DNA of 64,000 bases, from the NCBI GenBank assembly GCA_021521415.1, contig JAIQDT010008973.1:1-64000 (forward strand), written 5' to 3'. Shown piece by piece: positions 46,953 to 57,987 of this stretch. The first letter of the stretch is position 1. Each line of letters opens with the position of its first letter. Under the pieces are notes generated by a model. The model was not told where the DNA came from, ran no database searches, and saw only the letters and a list, made by a program, of their open reading frames with translations. Made by a program: the position numbers and the translations under genes. This DNA comes from Bidens hawaiensis. Its lineage: Eukaryota > Streptophyta > Magnoliopsida > Asterales > Asteraceae.

Positions 46953-47906
46953 CTAGATTTTATCCCTCGTATTACGGGGGTTGTTTTACATTATTCTTTT
47001 TTAATATTTATATATGTATATTTGGATTTTAATTTTATTTATTGTAAGAAAGTTAATAATTAATATACTTGAGGTTTGATGTTGAAATGGTTTCACAAAA
47101 AAATGATATGTTATAATCCGGTTTAAAAGTTATCTGGGTTTGGTGATACCCATTACACGTTTATTTTCTTTATTATAAAGTTGTTTTTTAATTATAAATA
47201 ATATCTTTTTTAAATAAAATAGGATATTAATTTTTAGTATATTCCTGTTTTATAGGATTTGCATATCAAATATTTGATGAGATTATTTTTTAATATAATG
47301 AGATTTTATAACCCGTTTATGACCTATATGGGTTTGGTGAGACTTTTACCCGTGAATTCAGATCAAATGCGTGAGAAGCCTTCATTTACAAAAGCAATCT
47401 GATGGCTTGAGAGAATGGTCATTTTATATTTTTTATTTTTTAATATTTATTTTTTGGATTTTAATTTTCTTAATTGTAAGAAAGTTAATAATATACTTAG
47501 GGTTTGATGATGAAAGGGTTTCATAAATAAATGATATGTTATAACCCGTTTAAAAGGTATCTGGATCTGGTGACTCATGACCCGCTTATGTTTTTTACTA
47601 TAAAATTGTTTATTAATTATAAATAATATCTTTTTCTTTTTAAATTGTATATTAAATTTTAGTATATCCCAATTTGATAGGATTTTCATATCAAATAATT
47701 GGTAAGATTAATTTTTAATTTAATGAGATGTTATAACCCGTTTAAGAGCTATCTGGTTTTGGTAAAATCCATACCCATTAATTTGGATTAAATCAATGAG
47801 AGACCTCCATTTAAAAATCAAGAAATCTGGTGGCTTCCATTAAAAAAGAGAGCGACCACATTGCGACACATAGGATTTTAGGGTTTTCGTTTACATATAT
47901 TATAGA
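46953..47906 (-). mobile_element. Non-autonomous Helitron in LTR A
   Basis: On the minus strand it starts TCTATAATATATGTAAACG and ends CGAGGGATAAAATCTAG, with a CCCCCGTAATACGAGGG hairpin 11 bases before the terminal CTAG. It sits between A and T with no target duplication. The 3' LTR of element A has the empty site near 55050. Length is 954 bp. Most of it is a two-copy direct repeat of about 430 bp (from about 47000 and 47440). No Rep/helicase. Confidence 0.85.
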
Positions 47907-48527
47907 TAATAAATATGATTAGTAATGAAATAATATAATAATAAACATAAAAGCGATAACAATAAATATCGTTAAGAATGCAAACTAATAAAGACGGTTC
48001 ATTAATAAGATAAGGCCAAGTATAGTAAATAAATAAGATCGGTTTAGGAAGGATATATGTCACCTCGGTTAATTTAAAAGTTAACCCCGTTAACTTTAGA
48101 AATGAATGACAAGAGATTATAGAGGATTAATATGTGTACATTATTAACAGTTAGTCGGGCACATATTAAGAAACGAATTACTATTAACGGTGAACACAGC
48201 AGGATCCAGGTGAGTTCTAGCCCCTTTCTCTGTGACGTTTTCGGGGCTGTGTGCATACTCCTATGAGATAGTTGAAACGCTTATCCTAAGTGATAAGTGT
48301 AAGATACGTGTATGATTGTGCATTGAATGCTACTATTATATAATGTTTATATGATAGAATGTGTGCGTGTGTGTGAATATATATATATATATGTGTGTGT
48401 GTATGTATGTATGTATGTATATTATATATACATGAGACAGGTAAAGTATGCATGTACGATAATGAAAGTATGAAATGAACGTAGGGATAGTTGATGGGAC
48501 ATGTATGGACGTATGGTTAAACGAGAC

Positions 48528-48780
48528 AAAGGGATCAGACCCTAATAATATCTGAGATTGTGATAGAAGGGACTAGGCCCAAATAATATATGAGATTGTG
48601 ATAGAAGGGAACAGACCTTAATAATATCTGAGATAGTAGGGACCGGACCCTAATAATATCTGATATTAGAGGGACCGGACCCTATTAATATCTGCGATAG
48701 AAGGGACCAAACCCTTGCAAATATCTGAGATTGAAGGACCAGACCCTAATAATATCCGAGATAGTAGAAGTAGCATAGTT
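48528..48780. repeat. GGGACCAGACCC subrepeat array, 5' LTR of A
   Basis: Seven tandem units of GGGACCAGACCCTAATAATA plus TCTGAGAT and a variable GTGATAGAA linker, 31-39 bp each. The 3' LTR has six units at 55728-55930, so one unit was gained or lost after insertion. Confidence 0.85.
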
Positions 48781-49244
48781 TACTGTATACCTTAGGAAAG
48801 TAGTAAAGAAGGTGTGTAAATATGTACGTATGTACGTAAAGTGTATATGAATGAGTTATAGCAAGTAAAGTACGAAATACGTATCTTCTAACGCGTATAA
48901 GTATGGACGTGAATGTATTGTATGTTAACTGATTAACTAGAACTCACTCAGCATAGTAGACTTTAGTATGCACGCGGGTGAGTAAGATAAGGCAGGTTGC
49001 TTAGAGTGGGGCACGTGACAAATAAAGGAAGACTGGCATCGAAGAAAAGAGAGACACGTGTTATTTATGTTTTATGTTTAAGACTTATGTTATTTCTGTT
49101 TAAGACAAGTACTTATGTTATGTAAGAATGATTGACGTTTATATTCCACAAAATGTTTTAATTAACTCTGATTTTCCGAATTATGTGAATGAGTAAAGCC
49201 AACCAACGAGAAAGTAGGGTTCCCGGGTCGGGGGCCTAACAGGT

Positions 49245-49256
49245 TGGTATTAGAGC
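49245..49256 (+). promoter_or_regulatory. Element A primer-binding site
   Basis: TGGTATTAGAGC, one change from the iMet tRNA complement, three bases after the LTR end. Confidence 0.85.
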
Positions 49257-49648
49257 ATAAGTTCGAGAGAATAAGCATCCTACATGTTTAGACTCGAATA
49301 GGGAATGGGATGTAAAGAAGAAAAGAAAAAAGATGCCAGTCAGAGAATGCCATGTGTCACTCAAGCAAGTTTAATATGTGAATTTCCTTACATATAATGT
49401 ATGGATAAGTAAGAAAGTTACATGAGTTGTTAGAGATAGAATTGCTTGCTTATATTTGAAATGTTTGACTGTTTAACTGCCTTAAGTAGAACCGAGCACA
49501 AGTAGACTCACGAAAGGAAGTGTATAGGACATGGTGAGTAACGGGAGCAACTAATCCCAGCTGGCACTGTTATTACCTACAGCCTTACTATCCTTGTACT
49601 AAATAGTCCCTAACATGACGATGTTTGTGTTTTCCCTTTAGGATTTAG

Positions 49649-51190
49649 ATGGTTGGTACTAGGACTGATGGACAAGGAGGACGCAAAGGACGCCGTGGTA
49701 TGCCACGTGTTAACCAAGTACCCTCTATGCAACTGAGTACTGAGCCTAGTGAAGAACGAAGCATGACTGTGAGAGAAGGAGAGTATCAGCTCGATCCTGC
49801 TATTCAAGCCGCGATTACTCAAGTTGTTGCTGCTGCAGTGAAGAATCTCTAGTCAGACAAGTCAACTGAAAGTCATACTAAGACCGTTGAAGAGACTGGG
49901 GAGGGTAGTAAGAAGGACACTGAAACTGAGAATGAGGCATCTAGCGAGGATCGTTTTGTGAAAATGAATGAGGGAAAGAGAGGCCGAGGTGGTTGCAACT
50001 ACAGAACCTTCAAAGGTTGTGACCCACCCAAGCTAACTAGTACTGGTGACGCAATTGCTACCCTTCAGTGGATACCCGCAATGGATAAGGTTATCCGTAT
50101 TAGCGAGTGTCGTCCCGACCAAGCTGTAGGCTTCGCTACACAGTCGTTTGGTGATGAAGCTATGTTCTGGTGGGAAACTGTTGAACAAATAAAGTCTGCT
50201 GCTGAGATTAAGGCTATGAGGTGGGATGATCTGAGAGAAATGGTAATGAAGAGGTTTTGTGCTGATGCTGAGGTTGAAAGAGCCGAGATGAGATTCCTGA
50301 ACTTGAAAGCGGGAAACATGACACACCGTGAGTACACTACTGAGTTTAACCGAATGTCAAGGCTTGTGCCCGAAATGGTGAATACTGAAGCTTGGAGAAT
50401 CAAGTGTTATGTCAAAGGACTACCACCGAACGCCCGCACATTGTTCAGGGCAAGTAGACCTGCTACTTTCAATTCCGCGGTCGAACTCGCGGAAGTGGTT
50501 TACGAGGACCTGACAGTGAATGAAGCGATGGATGAGGTGAAGAAAGACAAGAAGTGGGATACTTAAGGAAAGAGGCACGGTACTCAGCTGTTGAACCTGA
50601 GAGACAAGAAACGCAAGGTGTGGGAGAAGAGACCGTGTCAGACTTGCGGAAAATTGCACGGTGGTGAGTGCAAGTGGGGAAGAGGTACCGATGTCTGTCA
50701 TAAGTTTGGAAAGGCCCAAGGCGAAGAGTGTACACTGGGATCGAATGTATGCTATAAGTGTGGGAAAATGGGACATTTTGCCCCAGAGTGCAATGCTAAA
50801 CCCACGTGTTACAAGTGCGGGAAGACATGTCACTTTGTGAGAGAGTGTAATGAAGGTGAAGCTGGAGGTAGCGGAAAGAGAGATGCTGAGAAGAATAGGC
50901 CAAAGACAAGGGCTTACATGCTGACTCAAGAACAAGCCTAACAGATTCCCGATGAAGTGACAGGTACATTCCTAGTAAATGGTAATTCTGCTTCTGTTTT
51001 ATTCGATTCAGGTGCTAATAGAAGTTTCGTAGATGCAGCATTCTGTAAGTTAGCTAAAATGGCATGTAGTCGTGTGCCTGGAACGTTTATGGTAGAAACG
51101 GCTAGTGATACCTCTGTTAGAATAATTAGAACGGTTAAGGACGGTAAGGTAGAATTAGAGGGACGTGAATTCCCTGTTACTCTTTTGTAA
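49649..51190 (+). pseudogene. Element A: Gag-protease, one frame with three internal stops
   Basis: A single frame runs from MVGTRTDGQGGRKGRRGM to VELEGREFPVTLL, broken only by stops at 49850, 50564 and 50939. The Gag core has FKGCDPPKLTSTGDA, FWWETVEQIKSAAEIKAMRW and MTHREYTTEFNRMSRLVPEM. The nucleocapsid has two intact CCHC knuckles (CYKCGKMGHFAPEC, CYKCGKTCHFVREC) and an irregular pair upstream. The protease has VLFDSGANRSFVD with an intact D-S-G-A. The low decay suggests fairly recent activity or selection on the frame. Confidence 0.88.
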
Positions 51191-51232
51191 TGACCTTAAG
51201 AAGATTCGATATGGAAACGAAAACACATCACC

Positions 51233-51600
51233 ATGGATTTCATAACTAAGCTACCACGTATAGCTAAGAACCATGATACTATTTGGGTGACTGTTGACCG
51301 TTTAACTAAGAGTGCTCACTTTCTGCCTATACGAGAGGCCATCTCGTCAGAAACGTTAGCGAATGTGTTCATTAAAGAAGTCGTAACGAAGCATGGAGTG
51401 CCATTGTCAATCGTATTTGATAGAGATACCCGTTTCACTTCTCGATTCTAAAAGAGGTTCCATGACGCAATAGGAACGAGATTGAGCGTCAGAACGGCGT
51501 ATCGTCCTCAAAAAGGTGGGCAGTCTGAGCGGACTATCCAAACGCTTGAGGATATGCTACGTGCATACGCGTAAGATCATGAAGGAAATGCGTAAGTTCT
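51233..51600 (+). pseudogene. Element A: integrase stub
   Basis: [34 protein letters not shown] (first Asp), [13 protein letters not shown] (second Asp), then after a stop [19 protein letters not shown] (Glu kept). It breaks off shortly after and jumps to the polypurine tract. It lies 43 bp after the protease end and in the same frame, so a single deletion removed RT, RNase H and the integrase N-terminus. Confidence 0.85.
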
Positions 51601-51647
51601 ACCCGCAATTGTTTATGTAACAAGTAGGTTTCATGGACGAAACCTTT

Positions 51648-51660
51648 TTAAGAGGGAGAG
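51648..51660 (+). promoter_or_regulatory. Element A polypurine tract
   Basis: TTAAGAGGGAGAG followed by ACT and the LTR start TGTAACGACC; primes plus-strand DNA synthesis in LTR elements. Confidence 0.75.
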
Positions 51661-52865
51661 ACTTGTAACGACCTAGTTTCAAAAAATAAATAAATAAATG
51701 TTCCGAGTTTTATTCTAGTTATCGTATCGTTTGGAGTTGTTAGTTAGTTAAATAACATGTAGATAGTGGATAAGATTAAGAGGGATTATTGAACTTAAGA
51801 GTGATTTGGGCCACAAGCCTACGGCCTTTGCCTATTTAAACCCCTAAATCCTAGAATTTCCATCCTTATCATTCTATCATCATCATTCCAATCATTGTAC
51901 ACACAACCACAACATATATCTCCTGTACAAACATTCCCAATATCCAATTTCCATTTATCCAAGATCTAGCTACCAATATTTAAGGTATGTCTACAATTAA
52001 CATTAATATTCATTTCCTTTGTCTTATCTCGTGTCTATCTTAGAATTTCTAACAAACGAACCAAGTCGAGCCATCTTAAGTAAACTTGTTATAAACAAAG
52101 CTAACGGGATCTGGTAATACAAATAATAGCTTCAGCTAAAACTCATACAAATAAAAAACTAATGAAAACGGGTCTTCAACGAGACTCGGGTTCCAATAGG
52201 TGCGGCCAAGATTCGAACCCGAAGCCAAATAACAAAAAAAAAAAAAGAACAAACAATATAGCATAAACAAATTCCGGCGGGCACAAACCATCCAAACCCA
52301 GCTGAACCCATGGCGGTTCGAGTACGGACCAATGATAAACCAGATCTAAATCTGATAAGCCCATTTCGCGCGAAATTCCGGTGTGCGAAGAATCCTATGC
52401 GAAGAAAAACCTATGCGAAAATCCTTATGCGAATTCCATATGCGAAACCTGTAAATTTCGCATCACGTGCGATGCGAACTCCGGTCGTGCGAAGCAAACT
52501 CCAGCCGTGCGAACGAAGTTTCGGCGTGCGAATTCTTGGTGTGCGAACAGATTTATGCGAACCTTCATGCGAAATTCTTGGATTTCGCACCCCATGCGAA
52601 GTTGCTTGGGTGCGAAACGTTGAAGCTTCTGAGCATGGAGGAATGGCCGAAAAGACGCAAGGTGGCGGCGGTGGTCACTGTTACGAGGGTGGAAGGAAGA
52701 AAGGGGAAGAAGCAAAGTGGTGGTGGTGGTGTAGCCATGGAGCAGCGGCGAAGGAGGGTCAGAACCCAAACCCGACCCGGAACCCGGTCGCCGGAAAGAT
52801 AGAGAGCAGGGAGGAGGGCGGCAGTATTGTGAAAGGAGAAGGAAGGGTTGGGTGGGGGTGGGGTT

Positions 52866-52874
52866 GTATTTATA
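52866..52874 (-). promoter_or_regulatory. Antisense TATA-like box in LTR A
   Basis: The minus strand reads TATAAATAC then AACCCCACCCC, as in the sense promoter of the solo LTR at 3361-3369, but pointing against gag. The TGCGAA array lies 250-500 bp downstream. In the 5' LTR the box is TGTAAATAC (43682-43690), next to the transposon insertion. Confidence 0.4.
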
Positions 52875-53162
52875 CCTAGGGTTTTTAAATAATAAATAAT
52901 AATAATAATAATAACAGTATTCTTAAATAATACTAATAATAATAATAGTAATAATAATAAGTTATTAATAAATAATAATATAATAATAAAGCATATACTA
53001 ATAAATGAACAAAGGAGTCCAAGAACTTAAACGAACCCGAACTCGAGACCCAGCTCGTCTAGAACCCCGTGACCCGCCTCAAACAAAGGAATGTAAGGTG
53101 AATATAAACCCCAACCGTTAAAGAAGTGAAATCTTTAATAAAGTTAGGTGTAGACCCGACAC

Positions 53163-54720
53163 TGTAAGACCCCAAATCCCGGGAATCCTACAGTTGGTAT
53201 TCATACAAGAAACTTACAAACAGTTAGGCCATCATCAACAATAAGTAGTCATACTTATTTGTATACATCTATATAATTATATCCCTATAATTATCATCCA
53301 AGTAATAACATCAGGGTCGAGCATACGTACAACCCAAACACGTAACATCTCATCCAACGTATGCAAACACAAAGTAGGCATAGTAAACATCCTTAGTCGA
53401 TAACGACTAATAAACATCGCCAATTATTGGCCATACAATAATACATGTATAAACATACATACAACATACAATAATATCATCCCAATGTCTACCCTATATA
53501 AGTAAGCCTGTGCAAAATAATTTAAACGGTTCATCAAGCAAAATCACTTAGGTGATGCTAGCCCAAAAACTTAAAAAGAGTAAAACGAGGCATCATGAGC
53601 TCACCTGACATAAGGCAGGATTTCACCACGAGCTAGAAAACACCTAAGTATTCCCAAAACTCAAACGCCTGTCGGTTTACATACAATCATTACTAACGAC
53701 ATCGAAAGGACTTGTTTATCCTACAAGACGTTATAACATGGTTTGAGTTACCTAATGCCTCGACCTCATCAAACTCAATCATAACAGCCCCCGGGGCCTT
53801 ACATTCACCAACACGACCCTTAGATACTCCCGGGAATAAAGAATTCCCAAATTACCTCCGGAAGCACTAGGTGACACTTGCACGCGCGTTTAAGAGTTGT
53901 TTAGGAGATTAACCTCCAACTCAGCCCCGTGTGGACCCATTATGATAATTTCACTGCCAACGATTCCACACGACGCTACACGAGTCGAATGGGTTGGTAA
54001 TTCGCAAGTACAACGCACTAACTATTTGAGTAACCGACAACCAATTCAGCCCCATTACTTATAAAAACAACTTTCCAACAGCCCGTACATCAAACCGAGG
54101 TCACCCGAACTGAATTGGTCGTTAATTACCTCAACTCTTGCGTTAAATGCAACAATCTACCATTCTAGCCAACCGAAAACTATCTTTCAAACTACAACTA
54201 GTTGACCAATCAAACGAACACCAATGTGCATAATTTTAAAGTATGTAATACTAGACATACCTAGGAAGATGTTGGTGCAAAAACCTCAACCAAAAATGTC
54301 CCGGAACCGCTCAATTGGACAGCCACCCGGTTAGCCTAAAACAAGCCATTTATCGATCAATACGCGCGTTATAATGACCAATTAAAGTGTAAAGACTTGT
54401 AGGGACGTAGTACTAACCTTGAATTATGGATTCACACCCGGAATCAAGCTGGAAAAAAGAAAATCGGTGGTGGGGGTGGGGCTGCTGGTTGCGGTCGCTG
54501 AAACAAGGAAGGGGGTTAGGGTTTTAGGTTTTATGTTATAAAATAAAATGTTTCATCCTAGCGCCTCCAAGTTGAAGGATATGGCAACTTGAAAGAAAAT
54601 CTAAATGATTTAACGTACCGGGATGACGAGAAGGTTTCCGAGGAATGTCGGTTAAATCCCGAGAACTATACATACTTTACAAGCTTTAAATCTTTGAACC
54701 GAAAATTAACGGGCGTTACA
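53163..54720 (-). mobile_element. Solo LTR in LTR A, TSD GACAC
   Basis: The unit runs TGTAAGACCCCAAATCCCGG to ACGGGCGTTACA with perfect flanks GACAC (53158-53162, 54721-54725). The 5' LTR shows the empty site at about 46594. Minus sense (TGTAACGCCCGTTAATTTTC start). Length is 1558 bp. Distinct from the other LTR families here. Confidence 0.93.
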
Positions 54721-55727
54721 GACACGAACCCGAACTCGCTTAAGGAAACGTTAACTTGTAAATGCATGAGAACTTGAATTAATAATAACAAAGTGAATAT
54801 AATATATATGCATAATAATAATAATAATAATAATAATAGTAAGTTGTTAACAATAATGACCATAATAATGTTCGACATGAAAGGTGAAAGTAAAGGTTAC
54901 AAGGTAAATGAAACCCGCACCCGTAACTCACCTTATGCCAAACCAATGGTTTATGGGACCCGTTCAGAAACCCTTAAATGAAAGAGCCCATTGTAAATGG
55001 AGAAATTGAAAGGAACGTACGAGCAAAGGAGAACTTACGCAAATATATAAGTATATAATAATAATAAATATGAATGGTAATGAAATAATATAATAATAAA
55101 CAAAAATGCGATAACAATAAATATCTTTAAGAATGCAAACTAATAAAGACGGTTCAATAATAAGATAAGGCCAAGTATAGTAAATAAATAAGATCGGTTT
55201 AAGAAGGTTATATGTCGGCTCAATTAATTTAAAAGTTAACCCCGTTAACTTTAGAAATCAATGACAAGAGATTATAGAGGATTAATATGTGTACATTATT
55301 AACAGTTAGTCGGGCACAGTTGAAGAAAGGAATTACTATTAACGGTGAATGCAACAGGATCCAGGTGAGTTCTAGCCCCTTTCTCTGTGACGTTTTCGGA
55401 GTTGTGTGCATACTCCTATGTGATAATTGAAACGCTTATCCTAAGTGATAAGTGTAAGATACGTGTATGATTATGCATTGAATGCTATTATTATATAATG
55501 TTTATACGATAGAATGTGTGTATATATATATGTATATTATATATACATGAGACATGTAAAGTATGCACGTATGATAATGAAAGTATAAAAGGAACGTATG
55601 GATATATATGTGTGTGTGTATTATATATACATGAGACAAGTAAAGTATGCACGTACGATAATGAAAGTATGAAATGAACATATGGATAGTTGACGGGACA
55701 TGTATGGACGTATGGTTAAATGAGACA

Positions 55728-55930
55728 AAGGGACCAGACCCTAATAATATCTGAGATTGTGATAGAAGGGACCAGACCCTAATAATATCTGAGATAGTAG
55801 GGACCAGACCCTAATAATATCTGAGATTAGAGGGACCGACCCTATTAATATCTGGGATAGAAGGGACCAGGCCCTTGCAAATATCTGAGATTGAGGGACC
55901 ACACACTAATAATATCCGAGATAGTAAAAG
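55728..55930. repeat. GGGACCAGACCC subrepeat array, 3' LTR of A
   Basis: Six units, mate of the seven-unit array at 48528-48780. Downstream both LTRs share the TATACCTTAGGAAAGTAGTA sequence. Confidence 0.85.
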
Positions 55931-56407
55931 TAGCATAGTTTACGGTATACCTTAGGAAAGTAGTAAAGAAGGCGTGTAAATATATACGTATGTATGTAAA
56001 GTGTATATGAATGAGTTATAGAAAGTAAAGTACGAAATACGTATCTTCGGACGCGTATAAGTATGGACGTGAATGTATTGTATGTTAACTGATTAACTAG
56101 AACTCACTCAGCGTAGCTGACTTTAGTATGTACGCAAGTGAGTAGAATGAGGCAGGTTGCTTAGAGTGGGGCACGTGGCAAATAAAGAAAGACTGGCATC
56201 GAAGAAAAGAAGAGACACGTGTTATTTATGTTTTATGTTTAAGACTTATGTTATTTCTGTTTAAGACAAGTACTTATGTTATGTAAGAATTATTGACGTT
56301 TACGTTCCGCGAAATGTTTTAATTAACTCTGATTTTCCGAATTACGTGAATGAGTAAAGCCAACCAACGAGAAAGTAGGGTTCCCGGGTTGGGGGCCTCA
56401 CAAATAT

Positions 56408-56554
56408 TGCATGTACCATGGTGAGACGCGAGTGGCGACCACCGTGATGTTCAATTGCAACCGCACCAAATGCTATAGGGCGTTTTGAATAGTGACCACC
56501 ATGGCGGAATCTTCCTGTCCTTGAGGATAAGGATGACTTGAAGGGACGGGGAAT
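56408..56554 (+). pseudogene. Element D: pol-end remnant
   Basis: Non-repetitive internal DNA ending CCTTGAGGATAAGGATGACT and GAAGGGACGGGGAAT, a purine-rich tract right before the 3' LTR. The LEDKDDLKG-like phrase resembles the end of gypsy pol. Too short to assign. Confidence 0.45.
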
Positions 56555-56895
56555 TGATACGATCCTATGTTTTAATAAAGTTTAATATATATTAATTAAG
56601 TTTATATTTTATTTGGTTTCTTTATTATACTCTAATTGTGTTTCCTTATTGTTTATTTTTTCCTATTTTTATGTCTTTCTTTTCATATAAATTGTGATCA
56701 TTGATGAGAAAAAGAATGAAAAAATAATTAGAAAATTATTTCAAGTTCGGTTTCTCTTCTTCTTCTTCTTGTTCTAGGAGCGAGCATAACTTACTCTACG
56801 GGTCTAACGGGAGATTGACCACCTCAAATAGGTCAAATTGGTGCTTTCTCGAATCGGTCTATCAAATTGGTGCTTTCTCGAATCGGTTCCTATCA
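56555..56895 (+). repeat. Element D 3' LTR
   Basis: 341 bp, TGATACGATCCTATG to CGGTTCCTATCA, without the MITE of its partner. The following ATAGT completes the target duplication. Confidence 0.9.
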
Positions 56896-57110
56896 ATAGT
56901 TGTGGAGGAAATTATCTATACTACATGGTGGGTTATGTGGAATCACCGGAATTAAGCTATTTTCAATTCTAACGACAAGAATTCATGGCCAATTTTTGTT
57001 TCTATAGTTCATTTTCTGTTCTTATGGATAGTTACTAGAACAAAAAACTCAAAATTTCTCGGATTGTGTGGATTAAGAACCACTTCTCATTATGTAATTT
57101 GTTGTTAATG
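56896..57110 (+). pseudogene. LINE relic: C-terminal part 3
   Basis: It continues the LINE frame across element D: IIYTTWWVMWNHRN, stop, AIFNSNDKNSWPIF and FLFLWIVTRTKN. This W-x2-WxxRN pattern is the usual tail after zf-RVT. It ends near 57100. Confidence 0.65.
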
Positions 57111-57208
57111 TTTGATTAGTTTTTTCTAACCATCATCCTTCATTAATGTATAATTTGTTGTTAATGTTCGGTTAGTTTTTTCTAACCATCATCTTTCATT
57201 AATGTATT
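57097..57208. repeat. 55-bp direct duplication at LINE 3' end
   Basis: TAATTTGTTGTTAATGTTYG through CTAACCATCATCYTTCATTA and ATGTAT is present twice, in tandem, at 57099 and 57154. Confidence 0.8.
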
Positions 57209-57987
57209 TTCTCTGTCGTCAAAAAAGAGAACAAAAAAGAAGCACTAAGTAAAATGAACATGAAATAAATAAGTTAAAATTATAATGTCTTTTTAAGGAA
57301 AACTAATTAAAGACAAAATTATAACTTAATTAAAAAAAGTCTAATTAATGACGAATTTTTATTTATATAAAAACTAATTTATTTCCGGAAATAAAAATTG
57401 ATGCATGTTGTCCGGATCCATGAATTAAAGTTTTCTTTTCAGAAATAAGTTATATAGTATGAAAAAGTGCTTGATGAAGTAGAGTTTTGAAATGTTTAAA
57501 CGGGTTTAAAAATGAAAATAATATGTAGGGAAAAGTTATTGAAACAATTTTTAACTTTCTTAGAGAATGCATTTTTATAAGTTTTGTTATAAATTTAAAA
57601 TGTTTTTTTCCTTTAGTTAAAATCTCATTTTTGTTTTTTTAAAACCTTTTTTTTTTCTAAAAGAAAATCGTTGGTGAAATATGAAATGTTTTTATTTGAT
57701 TTTATAGGAGTTTTGGTATGACAGGTGTAAAAAAAGGGTACGTTTAGCCTAAATTTTTTTAGTTTAAAAAACACTTCCAATTAGTTTACAACTATAATTT
57801 ACTTTTAATTGGAAACACCTCCAATTTAGTTTGTAACGGTTATTTCAACCAATCCAATAGCTATACAACAATGGTCACCCGTCTTTTCTCATGCCTTAGT
57901 CACTTGGCATGTGTCATGGTAGGATAGCTTGATGGTGGCGTGACCAAATGCCACTTTGGATAGTCACTTAGTGGTCAAGCTCATTAT
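57209..57987. other. AT-rich spacer, no gene seen
   Basis: Poly-T and poly-A tracts and short TCCAATTTAGTTTGTAAC repeats near 57770-57840. No coding or RNA gene. Confidence 0.55.

Larger units (their letters stand above)
42514..49241 (+). repeat. Element A 5' LTR
   Basis: Carries the RPL18-bearing transposon (43695-46324) and a Helitron (46953-47906). Compared with the 3' LTR it lacks about 15 bp at 42669, removing the CCTATTTAAA promoter box of the mate copy. Confidence 0.9.
42514..56402 (+). mobile_element. Element A: gypsy retrotransposon with 3.1-kb LTRs
   Basis: LTRs 42514-49241 and 51664-56402 flank only 2.4 kb of internal DNA. Perfect duplication is AATAT (42509-42513, 56403-56407). 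After subtracting nested insertions the LTRs are about 3141 and 3176 bp. The internal part has an iMet primer site, gag-protease and an integrase stub; RT and RNase H are missing. The LTR ends (TGTAACG...GGGGGCCTMACA) resemble those of the solo LTR at 1265-3533. Confidence 0.93.
51664..56402 (+). repeat. Element A 3' LTR
   Basis: Keeps the promoter-like box CCTATTTAAACCCC (about 51831) and a possible donor AAG/GTATGT near 51985. Carries the solo LTR 53163-54720. Ends GGGTTGGGGGCCTCACA. Confidence 0.9.
41191..56895 (+). mobile_element. Element D: short LTR retrotransposon, host of element A
   Basis: LTRs lie at 41191-41987 (334 bp without its MITE) and 56555-56895 (341 bp). Both start TGAKACGATCCTAT and end CCTATCA. 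The perfect target duplication is ATAGT (41186-41190 and 56896-56900). The internal DNA is only about 0.67 kb (41988-42513 and 56403-56554) and lacks pol, so the copy is deleted or non-autonomous. Element A is inserted in the internal part. Confidence 0.9.
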
